The position numbers and the translations under genes were made by a program. A stretch of 64,000 bases of DNA from positions 124,001-188,000 of the forward strand of contig NZ_JARWNX010000051.1 of NCBI RefSeq assembly GCF_029868385.1, given 5' to 3'. This DNA is from Nocardia cyriacigeorgica. Its GTDB lineage: Bacteria > Actinomycetota > Actinomycetes > Mycobacteriales > Mycobacteriaceae. Position 1 is the first letter of the stretch, and every line of letters begins with the position of its first letter. Shown here piece by piece: positions 53,071-62,215 of the stretch. Below the pieces are notes generated by a model. It made no database searches. It had not been told where the DNA came from and worked only from the letters and a program-made list of their open reading frames with translations.

Positions 53071-54357
53071 GTGCCCACCTCCGGTTCCTCCGGCCAGCCG
53101 CAGCCGGACCGCCTGCGCAGACGGTTGGGTGTGGGCGACGCCGTACTGATCGGACTGGGCTCGATGATCGGCGCTGGCATTTTCGCCGCCCTGGCACCGG
53201 CCGCGAAAGCCGCGGGTAGCGGACTACTGCTCGGACTGGCCGTCGCGGCGGTTGTTGCCTATTGCAACGCCACTTCTTCGGCGCGGCTGGCCGCCCGCTA
53301 TCCCGACTCCGGCGGCACCTATGTCTACGGCCGCGAACGGCTCGGCACGTTCTGGGGCTATCTGGCCGGGTGGAGTTTCGTGGTCGGCAAAACCGCGTCA
53401 TGCGCGGCGATGGCGCTGACGGTTGGCACGTATGTGTGGCCCGGCCATGCGCACGCGGTGGGAGTCGCCGCCGTGGTGGCGTTGACGACGGTGAACTATC
53501 TCGGCGTCCAGAAGTCCGCGGCATCGACGAGAGTGATCGTCGCCATCGTCCTCGCGGTGCTGGCTGCGGTGGTCATCGCCACTGCCACGTCCGCAGAGGC
53601 GGATCCGCAACGACTCGAATTCGGCGCCGACATCACCGTCGGCGGCGTCCTCCAGGCCGCCGGCCTACTGTTCTTCGCCTTCGCGGGCTACGCCAGGATC
53701 GCCACACTCGGTGAGGAGGTTCGCGACCCGGCCCGCACCATTCCCCGCGCCATTCCGCTCGCGCTGGCGATCGCCCTCATCGTGTACGCCGCGGTGGCGG
53801 TGGCGGTCCTGCTGGTGCTCGGCCCGCAACGTCTCGCCGAATCCGCCGCCCCGCTGTCGACCGCGGTGCAGGTGGCCGGCGCCGATCGGTTGTCTCCCCT
53901 GGTTCGAGCAGGCGCCGCCGTCGCCGCGCTCGGATCGCTGCTCGCCCTGATCCTCGGGGTCTCCCGGACCACATTGGCCATGGCACGCGACCGCTATCTA
54001 CCGCCTGCACTCACCGCAATCCATCCCCGGACCGGCGTTCCGCATCACGCCGAAATCGCCGTGGGCGCAATCGTTGCCGTAGCCGTGGCGGTGGCCGATC
54101 TCCGTACCGCCATCGGTTTCTCATCCTTCGGCGTGCTGGTCTACTACGCCATCGCCAACGCCTCAGCCGCGACCCTCCGACCGGACGAGGGGCGCCCGCC
54201 ACGCCTCATCCCCGCGTTCGGCATGATCGGCTGCCTGGTCCTGGCGTGCACTCTCCCCGCAGACGCCGTCATCGCGGGCGCGGCGGTGACGGCCGTCGGG
54301 GCGGTCACCTACCTGCTCCGACGCGGGGCCGCCGCGCCGGATCGGCCCGAAGCCTGA
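53071..54357 (+). CDS. APC family amino acid permease
   Basis: A 428-residue permease with about 11 membrane segments. The APC start motif GVGDAVLIGLGSMIGAGIF is near 17-35. Also present are YPDSGGTYVYGRERLG, the helix-6 motif FFAFAGYARIATLGEEVRDP and ALILGVSRTTLAMARDRYLP. I chose GTG 53071 for its AGGAG site 5 nt upstream. It is related to cationic or general amino acid carriers, but the substrate is unknown. It is convergent with the HxlR gene. Confidence 0.9.
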   Translation: MPTSGSSGQPQPDRLRRRLGVGDAVLIGLGSMIGAGIFAALAPAAKAAGSGLLLGLAVAAVVAYCNATSSARLAARYPDSGGTYVYGRERLGTFWGYLAGWSFVVGKTASCAAMALTVGTYVWPGHAHAVGVAAVVALTTVNYLGVQKSAASTRVIVAIVLAVLAAVVIATATSAEADPQRLEFGADITVGGVLQAAGLLFFAFAGYARIATLGEEVRDPARTIPRAIPLALAIALIVYAAVAVAVLLVLGPQRLAESAAPLSTAVQVAGADRLSPLVRAGAAVAALGSLLALILGVSRTTLAMARDRYLPPALTAIHPRTGVPHHAEIAVGAIVAVAVAVADLRTAIGFSSFGVLVYYAIANASAATLRPDEGRPPRLIPAFGMIGCLVLACTLPADAVIAGAAVTAVGAVTYLLRRGAAAPDRPEA

Positions 54358-54394
54358 CGCTTTCGCGCACAAGGAATCGGCCACGGGTCATGGC

Positions 54395-54892
54395 TCAGCT
54401 CTCCGCACGCACAGCGGCCGCATATGCGGCGGCCAGGCGTTCACTAGCGCGCGCCACAGTCGGATCGGGTCGTGGCGTCCCGAGATGCAGCTCCCGCAGC
54501 TCGTCCATGAACTCCCGCCACAGCTGCGGTCCGCCCTCTTCCAGCAGCTGCGCGCGAACCCTCAGCCGATGGGTGGTCTCGCGGTGCCGCAGCCCCCATG
54601 ACCCCAGCTGGGCCATGATCGGCACCAGTTCGATGGCGGCTTCGGTGAGCCGATATTCGGCTTTACGTCCGGGGCCGGCGTCTTCCCGGCTGAGGAGTCC
54701 GGCGGCCACCAGCCGTTTGAGCCGGTCGGAGAGGATATTGGATGCGATGCCCTCCTCGGATCCGGCCAGGAGTTCACGAAAGTGGCGGCGGTTGCCGAAC
54801 ATCACATCGCGCAGCACCAGCAGTGTCCAGCGGTCGCCGATCACCTCGATGGTCGCGTTGATCGGGCAGCCCGAGCGTCCGTCCTCACGCAT
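54395..54892 (-). CDS. HxlR family transcriptional regulator
   Basis: A 165-residue winged-helix regulator. The HxlR core is CPINATIEVIGDRWTLLVLR then FRELLAGSEEGIASNILSDR and a wing region RKAEYRLTEAAIELVPIM. The N-terminal Cys (CPIN) often senses electrophiles or oxidants in this family. A C-terminal extension of about 40 residues is present. It is convergent with the permease; the targets are unknown. Confidence 0.9.
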   Translation of the reverse strand: MREDGRSGCPINATIEVIGDRWTLLVLRDVMFGNRRHFRELLAGSEEGIASNILSDRLKRLVAAGLLSREDAGPGRKAEYRLTEAAIELVPIMAQLGSWGLRHRETTHRLRVRAQLLEEGGPQLWREFMDELRELHLGTPRPDPTVARASERLAAAYAAAVRAES

Positions 54893-54992
54893 ATCGTCCT
54901 CTTCCGTTCAGCCCTGCCGATTGCAATATACAACCGGTGGCACGATGCGTCTCGACGCACTGCTGCACACTGGGCAGCGACTGCTCCGAAAA

Positions 54993-55029
54993 AGGGGCAA
55001 GCCCCGCACCGTACGGTGCGGGGCTTGCG
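54993..55029 (-). terminator. cspA terminator
   Basis: A perfect 32-bp palindrome (54998-55029, arms GCAAGCCCCGCACCGT and its complement) is followed on the reverse strand by CCCCTTTTT. It starts 14 bp past the cspA stop. Confidence 0.92.
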
Positions 55030-55042
55030 AAAGTCACGCTGT

Positions 55043-55246
55043 TCAGATAGCGCGGACGTCCTGAGCCTGCGGGCCCTTCTGGCCCTGCCCGATCTCGAAC
55101 TCCACACGCTGACCCTCTTCGAGGGTCCGGAAACCCGACCCGGAAACTGCCGAGTAATGCACGAAGACGTCAGGGCCGCCCCCGTCTTGCGCGATAAAGC
55201 CGAAGCCCTTTTCGCTGTTGAACCACTTCACGCTGCCTTGAGCCAT
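55043..55246 (-). CDS. cspA: Cold shock protein (CspA family)
   Basis: A 67-residue single cold shock domain. It starts MAQGSVKWFNSEKGFGFIAQ, holding RNP1 as KGFGFI, and has RNP2 as VFVHYSA. It binds single-stranded RNA and DNA. ATG 55246 follows a long leader without a strong ribosome site close by, common for csp mRNAs. It ends in a strong terminator, so it is a single-gene unit. Confidence 0.97.
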   Translation of the reverse strand: MAQGSVKWFNSEKGFGFIAQDGGGPDVFVHYSAVSGSGFRTLEEGQRVEFEIGQGQKGPQAQDVRAI

Positions 55247-55467
55247 GTTCTGTACTTCATACTTCCTGTAGATGAGCCGAGCAAATGTCAAGCCCGGTCT
55301 CGCCTACAACGATGCCATGGTTTCCACGATTCCTCCACACCTGAAAGAGACAACTGTGAGGTAACTATCGCCCACAACATTCCACTATGGAGTGTGGACA
55401 ATTGCCCAGGTTACGGGGGTGTCACGGCGTACAGCGCCGCCGGATGATCACGTGTGCCACCCATCGG

Positions 55468-56844
55468 TCAGGCGGGCAACAGGCGCGATACGACCTCCGT
55501 CAACTGGACCACATTCCTGCATTCGTGCATCGTGATGCGCTCCGCGTACACCTGGGCCGCGGAGTCCCCCGATGACCACGAACGGGCGGGTTCGGGGTTC
55601 AGCCAGTAGGCATGCTTCGCCCTCTCGACCATGAGCTGTAAGGCGGCGAGGTTGGGGTCGGTGCGGTTGGTTCGGGCGTCACCGAGGATGAGCAGGGAGG
55701 TTCGGGGACCCAAGGCGTCGAGGTGGTCGTGGACGAAACCCGCGAAGGCCTCGCCATAGTTGCTGCTGCCGAAGCGGGTCACGCCGGATTCGCCGATGAT
55801 GCGGGCGGTCAGGTCCGCGGTGGGTGGGGTGCCGGGAATGAACCAGGGGGTGATCTCGGCGCAGGTGTCGATGAAACCGAAACTGCGGACCCGACTGAAC
55901 TGGTCTTGTAAGGCTTGGACCAGGTGCAGGGTGAATTCGGCGAAGCCGGTGACGGAGCCGGAGAGATCGGCTACCACCACCAGATCGGGGCGGCCCTGTC
56001 GGCGAGCGCGGAGGACGGGGTCGATGGGAACGCCACCGGTGGACATGGAACTGCGAAGGGTGCGGCGCAGGTCGATCCGGCCGCGGACCGATCTGCGGCG
56101 GCGGACGGCGAGGCGGGTGGCGAGTTTGCGGGCCAATGGATGGACGAGGCGGCGCATCTCGGCCATGTCCTGTTCGCGGGCACCGAGGAAATCAATGCGG
56201 TCGGTGCTGGATTCGACGCCGCGGCGGGCGATGTAATCGGTGCCGCGGAGATCGGCGGAGCGGATACGGGCCTCGGTTTGCAGGGCCGTGCGGAAGGCGC
56301 GCAGACGGCGGTCGGCCTCGATGGTGTACACGGCGGTGTCGAATTCGCCGGTGGGGGCGCCCATTCGGGAGACGATGCGCTGCACCAGATCCTCGGGACT
56401 CAACGCCCTCGAGGTCAGATACGACGACCAGCCCGCACCGGACGCCGTGGTGACGACACCTGAGGCGCCCGCGCCCTGTCCCCCGCTGCCGTATCCGCCG
56501 AGTTCGGTGAGGGCGCGGCGAGCGAGTTCGGTTGCCGCGTCGGGGTTGTCGGCGGCGAGAGTGCTGACGAGTTCCTCGCGCAAGGATTCGATGGCGGCGG
56601 AATTCGGTTCGCGCACTTCGCCGAATCCGGCACGACCGAGGAAGTAGAGGTCGAAGAGTTGGTCGAAGACCGAGCGTTGGCCGTTGCGACGCAGCAGAGT
56701 CGCGGCGAGACCGGAGCGCAGCCGGTCGGGATCGTCGGTACCGAGCGCGACGATCGCCTCGGCGGCGTCGATGGTTTCGCTGGGGCCCGCGTTGATGCCG
56801 TATTCGCGCAGCACGGTGACGAAGCCGACGAGGCGGTCGGTCAT
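55468..56844 (-). CDS. VWA-domain protein of the CoxE type
   Basis: A 458-residue protein with an N-terminal helical region and a C-terminal von Willebrand A domain. Its MIDAS motif DLSGSV is near residue 283 and is followed by the conserved QALQDQFSRVRSFGFIDT and LLILGDARTNRTDPN. The CoxE-type VWA proteins work with MoxR AAA ATPases in metal-cofactor insertion and enzyme activation. The start could also be ATG 56889, which has GGGGGAG about 10 nt upstream. I prefer 56844, which has GAGGA 4 nt upstream. It follows the MoxR gene. Confidence 0.85.
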   Translation of the reverse strand: MTDRLVGFVTVLREYGINAGPSETIDAAEAIVALGTDDPDRLRSGLAATLLRRNGQRSVFDQLFDLYFLGRAGFGEVREPNSAAIESLREELVSTLAADNPDAATELARRALTELGGYGSGGQGAGASGVVTTASGAGWSSYLTSRALSPEDLVQRIVSRMGAPTGEFDTAVYTIEADRRLRAFRTALQTEARIRSADLRGTDYIARRGVESSTDRIDFLGAREQDMAEMRRLVHPLARKLATRLAVRRRRSVRGRIDLRRTLRSSMSTGGVPIDPVLRARRQGRPDLVVVADLSGSVTGFAEFTLHLVQALQDQFSRVRSFGFIDTCAEITPWFIPGTPPTADLTARIIGESGVTRFGSSNYGEAFAGFVHDHLDALGPRTSLLILGDARTNRTDPNLAALQLMVERAKHAYWLNPEPARSWSSGDSAAQVYAERITMHECRNVVQLTEVVSRLLPA

Positions 56845-56912
56845 CGGTTCCTCGCCCGTGCCGAGCACACCGGATCGTGGTGAGGTCATCGGCTACGACT
56901 CCCCCGGCGCCG

Positions 56913-57797
56913 TCACGGCGAATCCACCGGGTCCGGTGCGTCCAGCTCCAGCTTCCGCACCGCCAGCCGATGATCGGACTGATGCTTCAACAGCACACCG
57001 AGCGTCGAGCGCACCACACCGCCGGTGAGCCGCCGCGCCCCCAACGCGACCAGTGTCCTGGCCCAATCGACGGTCTCCGCGACCGACGGTGCCTTCCGCA
57101 ACGGCAATTGCCGGAGTGCGCCGACTGTGCGGACGACCGGTTCGGCCAGCGCGGCATCCAGTTCGGGTACCCGCAACCGCACGATGGCGCGTTCCAGTTC
57201 GGCGGTCGGATAGTCGATATGCAGATACAGGCAGCGCCGCTTCAATGCCTCGGAGAGTTCGCGGTTGGCATTGGAGGTCAGCAGGACGAAGGGCTTGCGG
57301 ACGGCGGTGACGGTACCGAGTTCGGGGATGCTGACCTGGTAGTCGCCGAGGACCTCGAGCAACAACCCCTCGAGTTCCACATCCGCCTTGTCGAGTTCGT
57401 CGATGAGCAGCACGGTGGGGTCCGGATTGCGGATGGCGGCCAGCAGCGGACGCGAGAGCAGGAACTCCTCGGTGAAGACATGCTCGCGCGTGCTGTCCCA
57501 GCCCTCACCATCGGTGGCCGTGATGCGCAGTAACTGCTTGGCGTGGTTCCACTCGTAGAGTGCACGCGCCTCATCGATGCCCTCGTAGCACTGCAACCGG
57601 ATCAGCTCGGCGGCGCCGGTGGCGGCGATGGCCTTGGCCAGTTCGGTCTTGCCGACACCGGCGGGCCCCTCGATGAGCAGCGGTTTGCCCAGATGCCCTG
57701 CCAGGAACACCGCGGTGGCGATATCGGTGGACGGCAGATAACCGACATCGGTCAACCGGCGGGTCACCTCATCCACCGAGGCAAAGAAGTTACTCAT
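56913..57797 (-). CDS. MoxR family AAA ATPase
   Basis: A 294-residue AAA+ ATPase. The Walker A is GPAGVGKTEL near 44-53, the Walker B is LLIDELDKADVELEG near 131-145, and sensor 1 is LLTSNANREL. The MoxR group acts as chaperones with VWA partners, and here the CoxE-type gene lies next to it (24 or 69 bp away, depending on the start). The client is not visible, and there are no carbon monoxide dehydrogenase genes in the window. Confidence 0.9.
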   Translation of the reverse strand: MSNFFASVDEVTRRLTDVGYLPSTDIATAVFLAGHLGKPLLIEGPAGVGKTELAKAIAATGAAELIRLQCYEGIDEARALYEWNHAKQLLRITATDGEGWDSTREHVFTEEFLLSRPLLAAIRNPDPTVLLIDELDKADVELEGLLLEVLGDYQVSIPELGTVTAVRKPFVLLTSNANRELSEALKRRCLYLHIDYPTAELERAIVRLRVPELDAALAEPVVRTVGALRQLPLRKAPSVAETVDWARTLVALGARRLTGGVVRSTLGVLLKHQSDHRLAVRKLELDAPDPVDSP

Positions 57798-57918
57798 CGG
57801 TAGACAGTGTAAGTCGCAATCCCCCCGCCCAGCCGGGTGCCGTACCCGCGCGAGTGGCACCCGGCTGCGACGAACAGAGAGACGACCCCGCGCTCAGGTA
57901 CCACTCGCGACCTCGCGA

Positions 57919-58893
57919 TCACCACGGGAGTGGGGATGCGCGCAGTTCGGCGATCGATATACCGCGGCGTCGTTTCACCAGGCCACGTAAGGTTCCGGCG
58001 TTCAGGTAGCCGACCCGCGCCGCGACCGCGTCCAGGGTGAGGTCGGTCGTGCGCAGCAGGTGCGCGGCTCGTTCCAAGCGGATGTCGTTGACGAAATCGC
58101 GTGGTGACATGCCCAGCTCGGCGTGGGTGGCGCGTTGCAGGCTGCGTTCGGTGAAGCCGAGCGCCTGGGCGGCGGTGGAGATCAGGAACTGTTCGGCCAG
58201 ATGGTCGCGCACCCAGCGTTCGAACGCGGCGGTCACCGAATTACCACGGGCGATGACCTCGGCCACCGCGACCTCACGCTGATTTCGCCGATTCCCCGCG
58301 ACCAGATACCGGCTGGCGAGTTCGGCCAGCGCGGGACTGGCCGAATGCACCAGCGCCAGTGCGAGATCCATATGCGATAGCGAGGCGCCCGCCGTGCTGA
58401 CCCGCGGGCCACGGCACAGGATCCGGCTCTCGTCCAGCGCGACCTGCGGATAGCGGCGGCGGAAGGTGGGTCCGAGCCACCAGCTGGTGGTGGCCGACGA
58501 GCCGTCGAGCACACCCGCTTCGGCAAGGAAGAACGTGCCCGAGCAGGCGCCCGCGACGTGTGTGCCACTGTCGTGCACCTGCCGGATCCGGTCGAGTACC
58601 GGACGGCTGCGCGCCGAGGACACGAGTTCGACCAGCGGCTCGGGATCCACGACCTGCACGGCGGGCACGATCATCATGTCGGGTTGGACATCGCTGCCGA
58701 GCAGCGGCGTCGTCGGGATGATGTGCCCGTTGCCGGAGGTCACACTGTCGCCGAACGACAGCGTGCGCACCCGCCACGGTTCGGGCGGGGCTTCCAGCTG
58801 GCCGCGGGCGGCATTGGCGGTATTGAACGTCTCCAGCAATGCGGCGAGACCGAAGTCCGCTACGCCGTCGATCACGAACACTCCGACATCCAT
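57919..58893 (-). CDS. GlxA-type AraC family regulator
   Basis: A 324-residue regulator with an N-terminal DJ-1/PfpI-like domain (about 1-180, MDVGVFVIDGVADFGLAALL) and a C-terminal AraC double helix-turn-helix (about 220-320, ISTAAQALGFTERSLQRATH followed by LDAVAARVGYLNAGTLRGLV). GlxA-type regulators usually act as activators. The cysteine nucleophile of true DJ-1 enzymes appears as AGACSGTFFLAEAG, with the Cys near 115. It is divergent from the VOC gene, with a palindrome in the spacer. Confidence 0.9.
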   Translation of the reverse strand: MDVGVFVIDGVADFGLAALLETFNTANAARGQLEAPPEPWRVRTLSFGDSVTSGNGHIIPTTPLLGSDVQPDMMIVPAVQVVDPEPLVELVSSARSRPVLDRIRQVHDSGTHVAGACSGTFFLAEAGVLDGSSATTSWWLGPTFRRRYPQVALDESRILCRGPRVSTAGASLSHMDLALALVHSASPALAELASRYLVAGNRRNQREVAVAEVIARGNSVTAAFERWVRDHLAEQFLISTAAQALGFTERSLQRATHAELGMSPRDFVNDIRLERAAHLLRTTDLTLDAVAARVGYLNAGTLRGLVKRRRGISIAELRASPLPW

Positions 58894-58955
58894 GTCGGGA
58901 ATGGTACTGAAGATGTCGTTTCCGACACTCGGTAATCGTCTACCAGCAACATATT

Positions 58956-58970
58956 GTCACTATTTGTGAC
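58956..58970. promoter_or_regulatory. Palindrome in the GlxA/VOC divergent spacer
   Basis: GTCAC-TATTT-GTGAC is a perfect 5+5 inverted repeat in the 159-bp gap between divergent genes. It lies nearer the GlxA-type start and may be a binding site for that regulator. Confidence 0.45.
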
Positions 58971-59052
58971 GTCTCGCACAGCTGTTCGGCTCGTCCATCT
59001 GCGACAGCACCGAGTCGTCGTCCGCCGACCGCCCACCCCATCGGAGCCCCGC

Positions 59053-59484
59053 ATGTCGCTCGCCACCAGCCTCGTCCATCACATTCGTCTGACGGTCACC
59101 GATCTGCACCGCTCGCGTGAGTTCTACGAGGAGGTGCTCGGCTTCGAGGTCGCCGCCGAATCCCCGGGGAACCCGGCCGATCCCCTGGTGCGCGCCGATC
59201 GCTTCCAGCTCTACGGCGGCGTCGTGTTCCAAACGCCCGGCGGCATGCTGCTCGGCCTGCGCCCGGTCGCCGATCCGGACGACCACTTCGATTCCGAACG
59301 CGTCGGGCTCGACCACCTCAGCTTCACCGTCGACTCGCGCGAGGATCTGAAAAAGGCCATCGCCCGCTTCGACGAGGCCGGCGTCGAACACGGCGAGATC
59401 GTGGAGATGGACCAGTTCGGCATCGCGATCCTCGGCTTCAACGACCCCGACGGTATCCATCTCGAGTTGACCGCGGCGATCTGA
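59053..59484 (+). CDS. VOC family (glyoxalase/bleomycin-resistance fold) protein
   Basis: A 143-residue vicinal-oxygen-chelate protein: SLVHHIRLTVTDLHRSREFY, then VGLDHLSFTVDSREDL, ending AILGFNDPDGIHLELTAAI. Metal ligands are likely His (HHI), His (DHLSF) and Glu (LEL). Function may be glyoxalase-like, dioxygenase-like or antibiotic binding. Its stop overlaps the next ATG (TGATG), so it is coupled to the unknown gene downstream. Confidence 0.88.
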   Translation: MSLATSLVHHIRLTVTDLHRSREFYEEVLGFEVAAESPGNPADPLVRADRFQLYGGVVFQTPGGMLLGLRPVADPDDHFDSERVGLDHLSFTVDSREDLKKAIARFDEAGVEHGEIVEMDQFGIAILGFNDPDGIHLELTAAI

Positions 59485-60245
59485 TGGCCACGACGCAGAT
59501 CTGCCCCGAGACCGAAACCGATACCGAACTACCGCCCTTCCCGCAGCTGTGGGCCCGGTGGGCGGCGATGTCCGCGGCATTCGCGGCGGCCGGATCGCAG
59601 TGGGGCCCGCGGATGTTGCCGTCGCTGGCCTGGTTCGAGAGCTCCGGTAAGAGCGGGTCGACGCTGTACGCGCTGCCCGGCGGCCGCGCCGTGCTCTCGG
59701 GCGGGGTGTGGATCGCGCGATCGGCACGCCACGAGATCGACGGGCCGCCACCCGTGCACCCCGAACCGCCGGACTGGGCCGTCGACCCGATGCTGAACCC
59801 GCACGCCGACACCGGCCTCATCACGTTCTGCTACTGGTGGGACGCGGGACGGTGGTACCGGGCGGACTCACCGCCGGTGGCGCAGGCGGCCGCGGCGCTG
59901 CCCGGTGTGTGGACGACGGATACGGTCGCCGAGATGCTCACCTGCCTGGCCACCGGGCGCCCGAACGATGCGCAGCGCGCCGATGCGATCACGCTGATCT
60001 GCGCGGCCGAGATCGGCGCCGTCACCCATGAGACCGTGGCGAATGTCTTCGGCGACAACGATCTGTTCGATCTCGACGCCGCGATGGATCAGTTCGACAT
60101 GGCGGGCCTCACCGCACGCCAGACCGCGACCCGCACCGCCGCGCAATGCCTGCGCGGTCCGAGCACCCCGCGGTTCAGTACGGGTTCGCCGCAGCTTCGA
60201 CGCGTCCGGATTCGATGGCCTCGACCAGCGCTCGATGATCGGTGA
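59484..60245 (+). CDS. Hypothetical protein coupled to the VOC gene
   Basis: A 253-residue soluble protein with no family that I recognise. It is rich in Trp and Ala, with ARWAAMSAAFAAAGSQWGPR, HADTGLITFCYWWDAGRWYR and a helical middle TVAEMLTCLATGRPNDAQRA. The last 25 residues overlap the convergent DUF2252 gene by 71 bp and look arginine-rich and unordered, so the natural end may be earlier. It starts by overlap with the VOC stop. A role beside the VOC enzyme is inferred from coupling only. Confidence 0.7.
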   Translation: MATTQICPETETDTELPPFPQLWARWAAMSAAFAAAGSQWGPRMLPSLAWFESSGKSGSTLYALPGGRAVLSGGVWIARSARHEIDGPPPVHPEPPDWAVDPMLNPHADTGLITFCYWWDAGRWYRADSPPVAQAAAALPGVWTTDTVAEMLTCLATGRPNDAQRADAITLICAAEIGAVTHETVANVFGDNDLFDLDAAMDQFDMAGLTARQTATRTAAQCLRGPSTPRFSTGSPQLRRVRIRWPRPALDDR

Positions 60246-61530
60246 CGGTCTGCTCGGCATAGGCGAGCGCGAACGCGGCCATCGCGCGGTCGAACGCGTC
60301 ACCGGAACCGAGATAGTCGGCGATGGCGATACGGTCGCCCGAGCGGGCGTGCGCCCGCGCCAGCGTGTGGCCGCACAGCGCGGCGTAGTCGCGCAGACCG
60401 GAGCGGGTCATCGCATCGATATCGGCTGAGCCCTTCATATCTCGCAGCTGCCGCAGATAGAAATGGCGTCCGCCCGGACCGGTGACCCAGCCGAGGAAGA
60501 TATCGCTGGAGGTCTGCATCAACCGTTGACCGTGCACCACCCGATGGCCGGGATGGCGGAACACGCTCGCACGCAGATGCGGTGCCAGCACCGACTCCTC
60601 GGCCTCTTTGACCTGGAGGAACAGCGGACCGCCGGTGTCACGGTCGACGAGCAGCGCGACGAAACACCGGGTACCGACGCTGCCGACACCGACCACCTTG
60701 AGCGCGAAATCCACCATTCGGTAGCGATCCACCAGGATTCGACGTTCCTCCGGCAGCGTGCGCCGGTACGCGCCGAAGACCTCTTCGACGGCGGCGGCGT
60801 CGTCGGGCTGGATCGGCACCAGCAGCGGTGGCTGATGCCGGATCCGCGCGACACCGTCCGGGCCGGTTTCGGTGAGCTTGCGCAGCGCCTGCAAGCTGGT
60901 GCGCTTGCGGGCGGCGTCGAGGGTCCGCTCGACATTCCGGCGCCGCTTCGGGGTGATCACCAGACCGGCGAGGGTGTCGGTGTTCACCTGCTCGTACCAG
61001 ACGTCGAGCGAATCGAGACCGGCCAGCCGTCGCATACATTCGCGATAGGACGAGGCGGCGACGCGCACGGCCGTATCCGCTTCGTCATCGGTGAAGCCAT
61101 TGCTGTGCGCGGCGACCGCGATACTCGCCGCCAATCGTTTGACATCCCATTCGAACGGGCCGGGGAGGGTTTCGTCGAAATCATTCAGATCGAAGACCAG
61201 TGACCGTTCCGGTGACGCGAAGACACCGAAATTGGACAGGTGGGCGTCACCGCACAGCTGAACCGTCAACCCGGTATCGGGAGTCTCGGCCAGATCGGCG
61301 GCCATGACGGCCGGGGCGCCACGCAGGAACGGGAACCGGCCCGCCACCATGCGCGCGTAGCGGATCGGCACCAGCTCGGGCACGCGGGTGGCCGCCTGTC
61401 GTTCCAGAATGGCGATCGGGTCGCGGTCCGGTGCGAGTTTCAGCTCCCCGAGCGACGACCGCGGCACCTTGCGCCGAATCGCACGTCCATCCTTGCCCGA
61501 TGGGGCGGCCACGACGTCGGTGTTCGTCAT
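60175..61530 (-). CDS. DUF2252 family protein
   Basis: A 451-residue protein of the DUF2252 family (COG4320). It has a kinase-like phosphotransferase core, with LCGDAHLSNFGVFASPER and LVFDLNDFDETLPGPFEWDV. The Asp and His spacing is like the catalytic loop of aminoglycoside-phosphotransferase-type kinases. A further GVGSVGTRCFVALLVDRD is conserved. Function is unproven. The first 25 residues are low in complexity. Its 3' end overlaps the convergent hypothetical gene by 71 bp. Confidence 0.88.
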   Translation of the reverse strand: MTNTDVVAAPSGKDGRAIRRKVPRSSLGELKLAPDRDPIAILERQAATRVPELVPIRYARMVAGRFPFLRGAPAVMAADLAETPDTGLTVQLCGDAHLSNFGVFASPERSLVFDLNDFDETLPGPFEWDVKRLAASIAVAAHSNGFTDDEADTAVRVAASSYRECMRRLAGLDSLDVWYEQVNTDTLAGLVITPKRRRNVERTLDAARKRTSLQALRKLTETGPDGVARIRHQPPLLVPIQPDDAAAVEEVFGAYRRTLPEERRILVDRYRMVDFALKVVGVGSVGTRCFVALLVDRDTGGPLFLQVKEAEESVLAPHLRASVFRHPGHRVVHGQRLMQTSSDIFLGWVTGPGGRHFYLRQLRDMKGSADIDAMTRSGLRDYAALCGHTLARAHARSGDRIAIADYLGSGDAFDRAMAAFALAYAEQTVTDHRALVEAIESGRVEAAANPY

Positions 61531-61809
61531 CTACACAGTGTTGTCCCGCCGCGACGACCAGACAACCACCGGCGAATCTCCGGTGTTTCCCCTATTGCGC
61601 CCGCCCGCCCGATATGCCCGTATCCGGGGCCGTCTCATCCATTCGAATGATCCTCGGACGCAAACCTGCCCGCACCCGTGACGTTTGCCCCGAAGTGCGC
61701 GAGAGTGGACATATCACCGCTGCTCGACCGATTCCCCGACCCGACCAGGCGCTGATCATGGCCAGGGACCGCGGCCGACGGTTCGCAGGGATCTGGAAAG
61801 GATACGAAG

Positions 61810-62160
61810 TTGTTCACGAACACCACATCAACACCGTTGCGCCGGACTGCGGCACGCGTTGCCATTGCCGGTGCGATCACCGTGTTTCCGTTGGCGGCGG
61901 TAGCGGTTCCGGCCGCGGCCGACCCCGCGGCGGGCACACCGGATGTCACGCAGGTCGATCGTCCCGGGCGGGGCTGGGACCATCGCAACGATTGGGATCA
62001 CGACCGCAAGTGGGACCACGACCGCAAGTGGGACCGCGACAAGAGCTGGGATCACGACCGCAGATGGGACCATGACCGCAGGTGGGACCACAACCGCGGC
62101 CAGGATCCGCTGTGGCGGCTGCTCCAGCAGCTGGCGCCGAGCGGTTCGTTCGGTAGGTGA
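61810..62160 (+). CDS. Secreted protein with seven WDHDR-type repeats
   Basis: A 116-residue exported protein. The TTG start has a GGAAAGGA site 8 nt upstream. The signal peptide is about 1-38 (basic start, core VAIAGAITVFPLAAVAVPAA). The mature part holds seven six-residue units, WDHDRK-like (WDHRND, WDHDRK twice, WDRDKS, WDHDRR twice, WDHNRG), at about 56-97. They sit in seven 18-bp tandem DNA units at 61975-62100. A short hydrophobic tail, PLWRLLQQLAPSGSFGR, follows. The unit is rich in His, Asp and Trp, suggesting metal or polyanion binding. I know no named family. Confidence 0.75.
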   Translation: MFTNTTSTPLRRTAARVAIAGAITVFPLAAVAVPAAADPAAGTPDVTQVDRPGRGWDHRNDWDHDRKWDHDRKWDRDKSWDHDRRWDHDRRWDHNRGQDPLWRLLQQLAPSGSFGR

Positions 62161-62215
62161 CCGTTGGCGGCCGGGCTCGCGGCGGAGATCGCCGCCGCGG
62201 GTTCCGCCCGCACGC

